Shown: positions 26,513 to 35,593, counted from the first letter of the stretch. The stretch: DNA of 64,000 nt from Lachnoclostridium phytofermentans ISDg (GCF_000018685.1 NC_010001.1:3934001-3998000), one strand, 5' to 3'. The notes: generated by a model not told the origin, from the sequence alone. Numbers and translations are program-made.

Positions 26513-27391
26513 CTATTGTGATTCCGTCGTTCGCTGTGCGATTAGGGACTTTCGATAATTCTGCGGTGATATACCGAAATACTTCTTAAATAACTTACTA
26601 AAATGATACACATCATCATAACCTATTTCATTTGCAATGTTTTTAATACTTCCGCCTTCGCGTTCTGATAAGATTTCTTTTGCCTTTTCCAATCTTATCT
26701 TTATTAAATAATTGATTGGTGATTCTCCAGTCTCTTCTTTAAATATCTTCGAGATATAAACAGGACTTAAGTACATGTTATGCGCAATCTGATCAAGGGA
26801 TATTTTATGTTCGTAATTCTCCATCAAGTAATTAATAATTCGTTTGACAGCATAGCTTTTGCTATAAGTCTCGAAATTACATCCCTTCTGAGTAACCTTT
26901 GGCGCTTCAATCACTTCTCGCATCAGTAGCATTAACATCTGAATAAGTTGTGCTTTTAACATAAAGTACTTTCCAACCTGACCAGCTTCGTTCTCTGCCA
27001 ACATATCATAACAAAGTCTAGAAGTTTCACGCTTTGCTTCTGAACTTAAATGAACAATATGACCTTGATTGCTCAATTGAATCGTATTTTCCGGCATATT
27101 CTTGAATTGAAAATCCGTAAATCCAGTACAAAACTCCACCAACGGTTCCTCGCCATCCAGTAGCATATTTTGATGAAATACACCAGGGTTGCATACAATC
27201 ATGTCACCAGCTTTTACATCATAATATATGTCATCGATACGATATTTACTCGTACCGGACAAAATATATGTTAGTTCTGTAAAATCTTGATGCGCATGAT
27301 ATGCTGTTCGCTTGGTCACACGCATCTTGCTAGCAAAAAACACCGTTGGATTAAAATCACTGTATGTTAAATCATAATCTCCATTGCCCAC
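26513..27391 (-). CDS. AraC family transcriptional regulator, GTG start
   Basis: A 292-residue regulator. An N-terminal cupin-like sensor domain spans about residues 20-100 (TAYHAHQDFTELTYILSGTSKYRIDDIYYDVKAGDMIVCNPGVFH). The C-terminal 100 residues carry two helix-turn-helix motifs (ISLDQIAHNMYLSPVYISKIFKEETGESPINYLIKIRLEKA and IKNIANEIGYDDVYHFSKLFKKYFGISPQNYR). The sensor suggests a small ligand such as a sugar. The start is GTG behind AAGGGGTGG. Likely target: its own small cluster with the nitroreductase gene. Confidence 0.9.
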   Translation of the reverse strand: MGNGDYDLTYSDFNPTVFFASKMRVTKRTAYHAHQDFTELTYILSGTSKYRIDDIYYDVKAGDMIVCNPGVFHQNMLLDGEEPLVEFCTGFTDFQFKNMPENTIQLSNQGHIVHLSSEAKRETSRLCYDMLAENEAGQVGKYFMLKAQLIQMLMLLMREVIEAPKVTQKGCNFETYSKSYAVKRIINYLMENYEHKISLDQIAHNMYLSPVYISKIFKEETGESPINYLIKIRLEKAKEILSEREGGSIKNIANEIGYDDVYHFSKLFKKYFGISPQNYRKSLIAQRTTESQ

Positions 27392-27409
27392 ATTACCACC
27401 CCTTAACGA

Positions 27410-29032
27410 TTACTTTTCATCCTTTGAAATTCGTTCTAATTGTCCGTAATTCTTTTTCTCCATGGTGTGAGTTTCCTTTTGTCTTGGTAACTCCTTGGTA
27501 ATACTGCCTACATTACTATGATTATTACTTTTCATTAAATTTTTCTTATCCGAGTTTACATCTTCTTTAACTTCAACTTTTCTTATTTCTTCTTTACTAA
27601 CTTTATTATTTCTTACTTTATTATCTCTTAATTCTTTAGTTCTTACTTCATCATTTTTTGACTCATCATTTCTTGACTCATCATTTCTTGACTCATCTTT
27701 TCTTGACTCATCTTTTATAGATTTATTTAATTTTTCTTTCCCTGTTTTATTACTATTACCTTCTACTGACAGTACATCTGTTTTACTAAATCTTCTAGCT
27801 GTCCAATTCTTCTCTCCATGTTCTAATGTCTCACTTTTGGGAACCTGAGAATTATTAGGTGGATATAAATATTTCTCCTCTGGTATTTGTCGTTGGTTTA
27901 ATCTTACCTTCACATTTTCACGCAACAGGGTATAGACAACTGATGTTAGTGGAATAAAGATTAACATGCCTAGAATACCCATTAGACTACCGCCAATTGT
28001 TACTGCAAACAATACCCAAATCGATGGAAGCCCAACCGACCCTCCAACGACACGAGGATAGATTAAATTCCCTTCAATCTGTTGTAATACATTAAAGATA
28101 ACAATAAACCATAATGCCTGAACTGGATTAACCATAAAGATTAAAAAGGTTCCAATGATAGAACCAATTATCCCACCAACTATAGGAATCAATGCAGTAA
28201 ATGAAATTAATACCCCAATCAATAAAGCATATGGAAAACGTAAAACGCTCAAAGTTATATAAAACATAGAACCTAATATCACAGCTTCAATGCACTGTCC
28301 AGATAAAAAATTCGAAAAAGTTCGATGTGCTAATTGTAATACCATGATTGTTCTATCTGCTCTTTTTAGAGAAAGAAAACTGTAGCAAAGCTTCTTTCCT
28401 TGTTCCGAAAGTTTTTCTTTATTACCCAAAATGTACACTGCAAATACAAAGCCAATAAAGAAAGTAGTTAAACCACTTATAATATTCAAAATGATACTAA
28501 AAGCAGACCCCAAAACTCCATAAACAAGACCTTTTAATATACTAACTAAACCAGCACTTAGATTAGCCCAATCTTTCGAGAATTCCTTAAAAGAGTTTCC
28601 TATTTCCGGATACTGAATTAATAAATCCGCTGATTTAATTTCCACCCATTTTTGTGCGTCCTGAACAAAAACAGTAATCGTATCAGCTAGATCACCAAAA
28701 GTGCTCCCTAACTCTGGAATGATTAGAAAAGTAACTGTGAATATAATACTAGCTACTAATATAATGCTTAGTAAAATACTTACCGGTCGTCTTATTTTAT
28801 TAACAAAACGATTTTTTGTTTTTCCTTTACGAAATAATTTATCTTCAAATAAACACAAAGGTACATTTAAGATAAATGCGATACATCCACCTAAGATAAA
28901 TGGTGTTAGAATACCAAGAATATACTTAAAAGTCATCAATATCACGTCAAAGTGCTGTATTCCAACATATAACAAAACGGTAAAGGTAATTATTAACATT
29001 ATTTTCTTAACATTGTTATGATTTAACTCCAT
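27410..29032 (-). CDS. AI-2E family permease with long repetitive charged tail
   Basis: A 540-residue protein. Residues 1-375 are a typical AI-2E/PerM/YtvI-type exporter with about eight membrane segments (LTPFILGGCIAFILNVPL, ... GVLISFTALIPIVGGIIGSIIG ... VVGGSVGLPSIWVLFAVTIGGSLMGILGMLIFIPL). From about 395 to the end the chain is hydrophilic and carries five near-copies of a (K/N)DESR pentapeptide at roughly 450-475, coded by a 15-bp DNA repeat at about 27645-27717, followed by Lys/Glu-rich coiled-coil-like sequence. The family is usually about 350 residues, so the tail is extra. Substrate unknown. Good GGGAGG site. Confidence 0.85.
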   Translation of the reverse strand: MELNHNNVKKIMLIITFTVLLYVGIQHFDVILMTFKYILGILTPFILGGCIAFILNVPLCLFEDKLFRKGKTKNRFVNKIRRPVSILLSIILVASIIFTVTFLIIPELGSTFGDLADTITVFVQDAQKWVEIKSADLLIQYPEIGNSFKEFSKDWANLSAGLVSILKGLVYGVLGSAFSIILNIISGLTTFFIGFVFAVYILGNKEKLSEQGKKLCYSFLSLKRADRTIMVLQLAHRTFSNFLSGQCIEAVILGSMFYITLSVLRFPYALLIGVLISFTALIPIVGGIIGSIIGTFLIFMVNPVQALWFIVIFNVLQQIEGNLIYPRVVGGSVGLPSIWVLFAVTIGGSLMGILGMLIFIPLTSVVYTLLRENVKVRLNQRQIPEEKYLYPPNNSQVPKSETLEHGEKNWTARRFSKTDVLSVEGNSNKTGKEKLNKSIKDESRKDESRNDESRNDESKNDEVRTKELRDNKVRNNKVSKEEIRKVEVKEDVNSDKKNLMKSNNHSNVGSITKELPRQKETHTMEKKNYGQLERISKDEK

Positions 29033-29043
29033 GTACCCTCCCG

Positions 29044-31569
29044 TTATATTTTTAATAATTTTTTTACTAAATTGACTGCTTCTTGTGCATCTTTGGAATA
29101 ACCATCAGCGCCAATTTCATCGCAATAATCCTGAGTAATTACGGCCCCACCTATGATTACCTTTGCTCTTAGAGATGCTTCATTTCTATAATTTACAACC
29201 CTTTTCATTTCAAGCATTGTAGTAGTCATAAGCGCAGAAAGAGCTATAATATCTGCATCCAGTTCCTTCGCTGTTTCTATAATTTTTTCTGATGAAACAT
29301 CCTTGCCCAAATCAATTACATTAAATCCATAATTCTTAAGCATTAATGCTACAAGATTTTTCCCAATATCATGAATGTCCCCAGCAACTGTTGCAATTAT
29401 GATAGTACCTACTTTTTCTTCTTTAGAATCTTTTTTAAGCATAGGTTCTAAATAATCGATCGCAGTCTTCATGGTTTCTGCTGAAGCAATCAATTGTGGT
29501 AAATAGTACTTCCCACTGTCGAAATACTGTCCCACCTGATTTATGGCAGGAATTAGTATTGTATCAAGTATTTCGGCAGCTGAGGTTTTATTATTAACCT
29601 CCTCTATGACAAGTGCTAAAATTTTTCTTTTATTTCCTTTTATCACTGCTTCATATATTTGCGAACTCGACTTTTCAGTAGAATTATCATTCAAACTTTC
29701 ATTTGCATTAACATTAGAAGCTTCTCTTACACTTTTTTTATTATCCGCTTTATCCTCGCCCCTTTCAATCACCTTTTTCGGTGTACTTTCTGCATTTATC
29801 ATAGGGTGTGTTGTAACACGTTCTATATAGCGAAGATCAGCACCTTCTTTGTTTCTTAGCAAATCTGCTGCATAAGCAGTGTTCATAAGAAGGTCTTGGC
29901 TTGGATTTGCAATTGCCATTGTAAGGCCTGCCTGTATTGCAAAGGATAAAAACGTTGCATTCACAAATTGACGTTCCGGTAAACCAAACGAAATATTAGA
30001 TAGTCCAACAATCGTCGCAAGAGAAAGTTCTTCCTTACAATACCTTATTGTTTCCATCGTTTGGATCGCTGCCTCTTTATTCGCGCCAACCGTATTGACT
30101 AAACCATCCACCACAATATCCTCAGCTGTTAGTCCAATTTCTTTAGCAGCAGACACGATAGTGTGAATGATCTGTTTCTTTTCCTCTAGGTCTTTCGGTA
30201 GTCCAGCATCTGATAATGGTAATAGAATAAACATAGCACCATATTTTTTTGCAACCGGAAGTAGCTTTTCAAACTTCTCTTTTTCTAAAGAGATGGAATT
30301 GATAAGAGCACGCCCTGGGTATCTTCTAAGAGCTGCCTCTATAACAGAAACATGGCTAGAATCAATACTTAGCGGTAGATTTGTTACTTGGAGTACTTCA
30401 TCCATTACCTTAAGCATCATCTCTTTTTCATCAATGCCATTCATCCCCATATTAATATCTAAAATATCTGCACCAAGTTCCTCTTGCTCAATTGCCATTT
30501 CACTAACTAAGTCTAAAACTCCTTCTCGAAGTTGCGCCTGGAGCACTTTCTTTCCTGTTGGATTTATTCGTTCTCCTACAACTAAGAAACGATCCACCAA
30601 AGAAAATTCCATTGACCTTCGCTCCGTCGTTAAAACTCTAAGAGGCTTTTTATGAATCACGGGTGCTTGATAAGTCTTTGCTAATTCATTTAATAAATTA
30701 ATATGCTTTGGTGTCGTACCACAACACCCTCCAAGAATAGATACACCAAGCTCTAGAAAAATCTTACAACTTGCTGCAAATTCATCGGCATCCATGGTAA
30801 ATACTGTTCTATCTTCTACAAGTTTTGGAAGTCCAGCATTAGGTTTTGCTATGAGAGGAACATTGGCAACTGGAAGCATCTGTTCTATCACTTCGCTCAA
30901 CTTCTTAGGTCCACTCGAACAATTAACACCGACTGCATCTGCTCCCAAGCTTTGAAGAACTATCATAGCGGTCTTTGGGTCTGTTCCATAAAGAGTACGA
31001 TTATCCTCACCAAAGGTTAACGATACCATGACTGGTAACTCGCAAATTTCCTTTGCTGCAATCACAGCAGCACGACATTCTTGTAAACTTAGCATCGTCT
31101 CCACCACAAGTAAATCTACTCCCGATGAAACTAAATGCCCTATTTGCTCCTTATAAATCGTAATGAGTTCTTCAAAATCCATCTTTCCAAAAGGCAATAA
31201 CTGCTCTCCAGTCATTGTTAAGTCACCTGCTATCATAATAGAGCGGGTCTCCCCTGTCTCCTCCAAGTAACGATTGATTGCCTCTTTTGATAATTCCACT
31301 AACGAATGATTGATTTCCTCTATTCTATGTTCTAAACCATATTCTGAAAGTTTGATTCGGTTACTCGTAAATGTAGGTGCATACAGAATATCCGTACCTG
31401 CATATAGATACTCTTTCTGTAAGGTTATCAAGACCTCTTTATTGTCTAAAATCCATGTTTCAGGGCATACACCGGAAGGCATACCAGCGTTTTGTAGATT
31501 ACTGCCCGTTGCCCCATCAAGGATTACGATTTTCTGTTCTATCATCGCTTTAAATTCATTTTTAGTCAT
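29044..31569 (-). CDS. metH: Cobalamin-dependent methionine synthase, without reactivation domain
   Basis: An 841-residue protein with three modules in order. The homocysteine S-methyltransferase barrel (1 to about 300) has zinc cysteines in VGVNCSSG and LGGCCGTTPKH. The pterin-binding methyltetrahydrofolate barrel spans about 325-590 (VVGERINPTGKK, ADILDINMG, LPLSIDSSH, AMFILLPLSDAG). The cobalamin-binding cap and Rossmann domain span about 640-841, with DIHDIGKNLV and GGAVIT. The C-terminal SAM-binding reactivation domain of E. coli MetH is missing, as in other clostridia, so reductive reactivation needs a separate protein. The start MTKNEF is preferred over an upstream TTG because of AGAAAGG spacing. 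Confidence 0.9.
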   Translation of the reverse strand: MTKNEFKAMIEQKIVILDGATGSNLQNAGMPSGVCPETWILDNKEVLITLQKEYLYAGTDILYAPTFTSNRIKLSEYGLEHRIEEINHSLVELSKEAINRYLEETGETRSIMIAGDLTMTGEQLLPFGKMDFEELITIYKEQIGHLVSSGVDLLVVETMLSLQECRAAVIAAKEICELPVMVSLTFGEDNRTLYGTDPKTAMIVLQSLGADAVGVNCSSGPKKLSEVIEQMLPVANVPLIAKPNAGLPKLVEDRTVFTMDADEFAASCKIFLELGVSILGGCCGTTPKHINLLNELAKTYQAPVIHKKPLRVLTTERRSMEFSLVDRFLVVGERINPTGKKVLQAQLREGVLDLVSEMAIEQEELGADILDINMGMNGIDEKEMMLKVMDEVLQVTNLPLSIDSSHVSVIEAALRRYPGRALINSISLEKEKFEKLLPVAKKYGAMFILLPLSDAGLPKDLEEKKQIIHTIVSAAKEIGLTAEDIVVDGLVNTVGANKEAAIQTMETIRYCKEELSLATIVGLSNISFGLPERQFVNATFLSFAIQAGLTMAIANPSQDLLMNTAYAADLLRNKEGADLRYIERVTTHPMINAESTPKKVIERGEDKADNKKSVREASNVNANESLNDNSTEKSSSQIYEAVIKGNKRKILALVIEEVNNKTSAAEILDTILIPAINQVGQYFDSGKYYLPQLIASAETMKTAIDYLEPMLKKDSKEEKVGTIIIATVAGDIHDIGKNLVALMLKNYGFNVIDLGKDVSSEKIIETAKELDADIIALSALMTTTMLEMKRVVNYRNEASLRAKVIIGGAVITQDYCDEIGADGYSKDAQEAVNLVKKLLKI

Positions 31570-31759
31570 GTGTCTCAACCTTTCTATACACAGTGTAACC
31601 GGTTCAATTCTCTATCAGCTTTTTTACTTGTTACATCATAAAACTATTCATATCCTTGTTGTATTGGTATGTACTATTTGTCATTCTTTCCTGTAATATC
31701 AAGCTTTAGGTAGAATAATTAATTTGAAATATTCCTCGACGCGAAATACTTTTTTCTTA

Positions 31760-32860
31760 TTAATCAATATTCTCAGGCAAAAACTCAAGCATACCATAGT
31801 ACCAACCAATAATACCGTTTTTCTTAACTAGATAACCACGGCTAGTTTCCTCCGTAACAGAAATAATATCTCCATAGGTAAGAGGAATCTGATAATCCGA
31901 AATATCTTCGGTGTGCCATCCATCCCGTTCCTCACATAGATAGGAATTTGGAATCCACATTTTATTACCGGAGGATATGTGTTCACAATACGTAAAGTCC
32001 TTCTCGGTACGTAACAGTTCTACAAGGCTATCTGTCCAAGGAATACAAAAGGACTTTCCACCCGCTTCTTGTGTATTTAGTACTTTCGCTTTTCTAAGTT
32101 GATCTACATAAGCAAAATTTACTTCTTCTTGGTCTAAATCTGGTATAATCAATGCATTTAATTGTCCATCTCGCTTTAATACATTTCCACCATCGATACT
32201 AATAATCTTATTTTCTTTATCAATTTTAGGATTACATTCTGGAATCTCTTTACAATAAAGAGATGTCGGCCAATGACCAACCACATGATATTTTTCAAAA
32301 TGATAGCCTTGATTCATAAAGTCGTCTGCCTTCATTGCTTGAGAAGGTTTCATCTCTTCCATACGATTCGGATAAACCGCTGCATGTGCAAATACATACT
32401 GGCCCATTTCTATTATGTGCGGTAATTCACAGATAAAGTTTATTTCTTCCTTATATAACTCTTGTAATACTTTTTTCACCTTTCCCATGTCAGTACCACG
32501 GTTTAACTCGATTTCTGCCTCTCGGCACATTTCGCCGATTAAGGTTTGCTTTCTCAATAAAATATATTTTAATAGTTCTTCATTTTTGGTATCCTTAAGC
32601 ACTTCCATAGCAATTGCATCACAGTTACCGCAGACAGCAAACACGGTATGTGTTTTCTTAAGTTCCATCACATAATGAAGCAAATCTAAACTATTTTCAC
32701 CTTTTTCTACCATATCACCAAGTAGAATAAGGATATCCTGTTCAGAAAAGTTTATCTTTTTTAATAATTTTAAAAAAGCCTTTAAATTCGCATGGATATC
32801 GCTGATTACAATTGCACGTTGACCCTTCTTTACATTAGGTCTCTCAACTCTTACCGCCAT
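31760..32860 (-). CDS. Metallophosphoesterase with C-terminal SH3-like domain
   Basis: A 366-residue protein. The calcineurin-like phosphoesterase domain occupies about residues 15-250, with metal-site motifs SDIHAN (near 20), LGDMVEKG (near 48), CGNCD (near 78) and VGHWPT (near 190). The last 70 residues (KMWIPNSYLCEERDGWHTEDISDYQIPLTYGDIISV ... GIIGWYYGMLEFLP) resemble a bacterial SH3-type module, an unusual addition for a cytoplasmic phosphatase. It could act on protein phosphate or small phosphomonoesters. It is not linked to neighbours. GAGGTG ribosome site. Confidence 0.82.
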   Translation of the reverse strand: MAVRVERPNVKKGQRAIVISDIHANLKAFLKLLKKINFSEQDILILLGDMVEKGENSLDLLHYVMELKKTHTVFAVCGNCDAIAMEVLKDTKNEELLKYILLRKQTLIGEMCREAEIELNRGTDMGKVKKVLQELYKEEINFICELPHIIEMGQYVFAHAAVYPNRMEEMKPSQAMKADDFMNQGYHFEKYHVVGHWPTSLYCKEIPECNPKIDKENKIISIDGGNVLKRDGQLNALIIPDLDQEEVNFAYVDQLRKAKVLNTQEAGGKSFCIPWTDSLVELLRTEKDFTYCEHISSGNKMWIPNSYLCEERDGWHTEDISDYQIPLTYGDIISVTEETSRGYLVKKNGIIGWYYGMLEFLPENID

Positions 32861-33222
32861 CTTGCAACACCTCGCTATCTGTGTGGTTTTCCTATTTTAA
32901 TTTTATCCATCAAAACTTAATCTATTAACGGTAGCATTATATACTACTGAATTCTCATGTACGATGTTTCTTCCTTTATATTTTCCTTACTCTTAATCAT
33001 AGCAATATTTGTGCAAAATGAAAAGAAGATTTCTATAAAACTTTAAAAACTTTTTAGAAAAAAGGTATAGACTATTTAGGCGTTTTATGAGAGAATATGG
33101 AGAAAGCAAAAACGGCCCTTGGTAGAAGGAAATATTTTGTTAAATTAATAACAGACATTACCATATTATCAATGCCACATAATAGGAACTTAATCTTATG
33201 GCTTTCCTAGAAAGACACAGTG
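32861..33222. other. Gene-free stretch before the GGGtGRT locus
   Basis: Between the start of the phosphoesterase gene and the long inverted repeat I find no coding frame. It must contain the leftward promoter of the phosphoesterase gene and may hold a distal promoter for the plus-strand pair. Confidence 0.4.
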
Positions 33223-33290
33223 GATTTTTGTTCTATTTTTAATTACTTTCTCTATGCCTTACTAATGGAAAGTAATATAGAATAAAAATC
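33223..33290. repeat. Long imperfect inverted repeat in leader of the scaffold gene
   Basis: The arms 33223-33250 and 33268-33290 pair over more than 20 bases with one small internal loop (GATTTTT with AAAAATC, TTCTAT with ATAGAA, ATTACTTTC with GAAAGTAAT), around a 17-base loop. If transcribed it would form a very stable hairpin about 80 bases before the start codon of the scaffold gene. Confidence 0.65.
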
Positions 33291-33305
33291 AGCGATATGT
33301 TGTCT

Positions 33306-33334
33306 ACAAAAAAGTGATCCAAACACTTTTTTGT
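33306..33334. promoter_or_regulatory. 11-bp hairpin/operator next to the scaffold-gene promoter
   Basis: ACAAAAAAGTG and CACTTTTTTGT are perfect complements around ATCCAAA. A TATAAT box lies just downstream at 33341-33346, so the repeat would cover the -35 area of a promoter there (its -35 is poor). Alternatively, read from a more distant promoter, it resembles an attenuator with a U-rich tail. Confidence 0.5.
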
Positions 33335-33370
33335 CATGAATATAATGATATGATTGAAAGGAGTCTCAAC

Positions 33371-34063
33371 ATGATTTATTCACATGAAGTAGAAAATATG
33401 TGTCCTGTAGCGCAGGGTGTTCACCATGGTGCTGCGCCAATCCCTGAAGAAGCAAAATGGGTACAGAGCAAACAAGTTAGCGATATCTCCGGATTAACAC
33501 ACGGTGTAGGCTGGTGTGCACCACAGCAGGGTGCTTGTAAATTAACCCTTAACGTAAAAGAAGGTATCATTCAGGAAGCATTGGTAGAGACCATTGGATG
33601 TTCCGGTATGACTCATTCCGCTGCTATGGCAACTGAGATTCTTCCAGGACTTACAGTATTAGAAGCTTTAAACACAGACTTAGTTTGTGATGCTATCAAT
33701 ACTGCTATGAGAGAATTATTCCTTCAGATTGCTTATGGTAGAACTCAGAGTGCTTTCTCTGAAGACGGCCTTCCAATCGGTGCTGGTCTTGAAGATTTAG
33801 GAAAAGGTTTAAGAAGCCAGGTTGGTACTATGTATGGTACTTTAAAGAAAGGTCCTCGTTACCTTGAAATGGCAGAAGGTTATGTAACTGGTATCGCTTT
33901 AGATGAAGAGAACCAGATTATTGGTTACCAGTTCGTAAGTCTTGGTAAAATGACAGACTTCATTAAAAAGGGTGATGATCCTAATACAGCATATGAAAAA
34001 TCAAAAGGTCAATACGGCCGTGTTGCAGATGCAGTAAAGATTATCGACCCAAGAGAAGAATAG
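33371..34063 (+). CDS. IscU/NifU-like iron-sulfur scaffold-type protein
   Basis: A 230-residue protein. The N-terminal region has CPVAQGVHHGAAP and GWCAPQQGACKL. The following domain recalls the IscU/NifU N-terminal fold: strands KLTLNVKEGIIQEALVETIGC, then GCSGMTHSAAMATEIL in the place of the cluster-binding GC loop. The rest, including LPIGAGLEDLGKGLRSQVGTMYG, is specific to the family annotated as scaffold partner of GGGtGRT proteins. It is encoded 19 bases before the GGGtGRT gene. Codon choice looks optimised, suggesting high expression. The ATG is set by AAAGGAG; the longer upstream frame is spurious. Function as cluster scaffold is inference. Confidence 0.8.
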   Translation: MIYSHEVENMCPVAQGVHHGAAPIPEEAKWVQSKQVSDISGLTHGVGWCAPQQGACKLTLNVKEGIIQEALVETIGCSGMTHSAAMATEILPGLTVLEALNTDLVCDAINTAMRELFLQIAYGRTQSAFSEDGLPIGAGLEDLGKGLRSQVGTMYGTLKKGPRYLEMAEGYVTGIALDEENQIIGYQFVSLGKMTDFIKKGDDPNTAYEKSKGQYGRVADAVKIIDPREE

Positions 34064-34082
34064 AAAAGGAGGATACATAGCG

Positions 34083-35093
34083 ATGGCTTTATTTGAATCA
34101 TTTGAGAGAAGAATAGATAAAATTAATGCAGTGCTTAACAGCTATGGAATTGCTTCCATTGAAGAAGCGGAAAAGATTACAAAAGATGCTGGCCTTGATG
34201 TTTACAATCAAGTAAAAGGTATCCAACCAATTTGTTTTGAAAATGCTTGCTGGGCTTACATCGTAGGTGCTGCAATTGCAATTAAGAAAGATTGTAGAAA
34301 AGCTGCTGATGCTTCAGCTGCAATCGGCGAAGGTCTTCAGGCTTTCTGTATCCCAGGTTCTGTTGCAGATCAACGTAAGGTTGGTTTCGGACATGGTAAC
34401 CTTGGAAAGATGTTACTTGAAGAGTCTACAGAATGTTTCGCATTCTTAGCAGGACACGAATCTTTCGCAGCTGCGGAAGGTGCTATTGGTATTGCTATGA
34501 GCGCTAACAAAGTTCGTCAGAAACCACTTCGTGTAATCTTAAACGGTCTTGGAAAAGACGCTGCTCAGATTATTTCCCGTATCAACGGCTTTACATTCGT
34601 TGAAACTCAGATGGATTACTACACTGGAGAAGTAAAGGAATTATTCCGCAAATCCTACTCCCAGGGACCTCGTGCTTCTGTTAATTGCTACGGTGCTAAT
34701 GACGTTACTGAAGGTGTTGCAATCATGCATAAAGAAGGCGTTGATGTCTCCATTACTGGTAACTCAACAAACCCTACTCGTTTCCAACATCCAGTTGCAG
34801 GTACTTACAAGAAAGAATGTCTTGAGCAAGGCAAGAATTACTTCTCTGTAGCTTCCGGTGGTGGTACTGGTAGAACACTTCACCCAGATAACATGGCTGC
34901 TGGTCCAGCTTCTTATGGTATGACAGATACTATGGGTAGAATGCATAGTGATGCACAGTTCGCTGGTTCTTCATCCGTACCTGCTCACGTAGAGATGATG
35001 GGTCTTATCGGCATGGGTAACAACCCAATGGTTGGTGCTACTGTTGCTGTTGCTGTTGCAATTCAGGAAGCTGCTGACGCTAAGAAATTCTAG
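34083..35093 (+). CDS. GGGtGRT family protein
   Basis: A 336-residue protein named for its invariant GGGTGRTLHPDN segment at about residues 259-270. Other conserved-looking blocks are QPICFENACWAYIVGAA, CIPGSVADQRKVGFGHGNLG, LAGHESFAAAEGAIGIA, VSITGNSTNPTRFQHPVAGT and HVEMMGLIGMGNNPMVGATV. The Gly-rich, nucleotide-site-like motifs suggest a ligand- or cofactor-binding enzyme, but the family has no established activity known to me. It is probably cotranscribed with the scaffold-like gene and ends before a strong terminator. AAAGGAGG site. Codon usage is that of a highly expressed gene. Confidence 0.88.
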   Translation: MALFESFERRIDKINAVLNSYGIASIEEAEKITKDAGLDVYNQVKGIQPICFENACWAYIVGAAIAIKKDCRKAADASAAIGEGLQAFCIPGSVADQRKVGFGHGNLGKMLLEESTECFAFLAGHESFAAAEGAIGIAMSANKVRQKPLRVILNGLGKDAAQIISRINGFTFVETQMDYYTGEVKELFRKSYSQGPRASVNCYGANDVTEGVAIMHKEGVDVSITGNSTNPTRFQHPVAGTYKKECLEQGKNYFSVASGGGTGRTLHPDNMAAGPASYGMTDTMGRMHSDAQFAGSSSVPAHVEMMGLIGMGNNPMVGATVAVAVAIQEAADAKKF

Positions 35094-35150
35094 GATTTGC
35101 TTGATTTTTAAGTTTTTTCATAGTCTAGATAATATATAAAAAAATATTTA

Positions 35151-35193
35151 ATTGCCCACCGTTTATCTATTAAAACGGTGGGCAATTTTTTTG
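35151..35193 (+). terminator. Strong intrinsic terminator after GGGtGRT gene
   Basis: ATTGCCCACCGTTT and AAAACGGTGGGCAAT form a 14-bp stem around about 8 bases, followed by TTTTTTTG. Confidence 0.93.
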
Positions 35194-35400
35194 TGTTCTA
35201 TGAATACTTAGTTAGACTTTCACCTTTTTTAGTTTTACCGACGCAAAATGACACGTTTATCAAACTACAGAATATAGTATATTAGCTATAGTATATGTCT
35301 ATTTATCTCTAAATCTCATTGTTTTCTATATTGTAAATGAAATATCATCTCATAAAATACAAGGGTATGTACTATAGGAATTGTGAAAATAGGGGGTTTT

Positions 35401-35460
35401 ATGCAACAAATTAATCCTTACGACTCAAGCTCGGGCGAAAACTATGAACATTCTCACTAA
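35401..35460 (+). pseudogene. Truncated copy of the collagen-like gene's 5' end
   Basis: AGGGGG-TTTT-ATG opens 19 codons, MQQINPYDSSSGENYEHSH, then TAA. Leader and first residues match those of the collagen-like gene 190 bases downstream (GGGGATTTTATGCG and INPYESYDVSHEG). The frame remains open for 20 more codons after the stop (DRIIDIIQRGHVALVALYTS). I take it as a decayed or unfinished duplicate. It could also be a genuine very short peptide, as the ribosome site is intact. Confidence 0.5.
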
Positions 35461-35534
35461 GATCGTATCATAGACATCATACAGAGAGGTCATGTTGCTT
35501 TAGTCGCGCTGTACACTAGTTAACTTAGAAGATT

Positions 35535-35567
35535 ACTATGCGAGTGCTGATTTAGGAATCGCATAGT
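35535..35567 (+). terminator. Hairpin before the collagen-like gene
   Basis: ACTATGCGA and TCGCATAGT pair over 9 bases; TTATAATTATT follows. The tail is only moderately U-rich. CATAGTTTA at the end of the stem also resembles a SigK-type -10 box (CATA-N3-TA), which would suit late sporulation expression; no convincing -35 was found. Confidence 0.4.
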
Positions 35568-35593
35568 TTATAATTATTAAATGAGGGGATTTT

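Noticed and set aside
31570..31759. SAM or cobalamin riboswitch upstream of metH
   Set aside because: The sequence lacks S-box and cobalamin-box core motifs and is too short for the latter.
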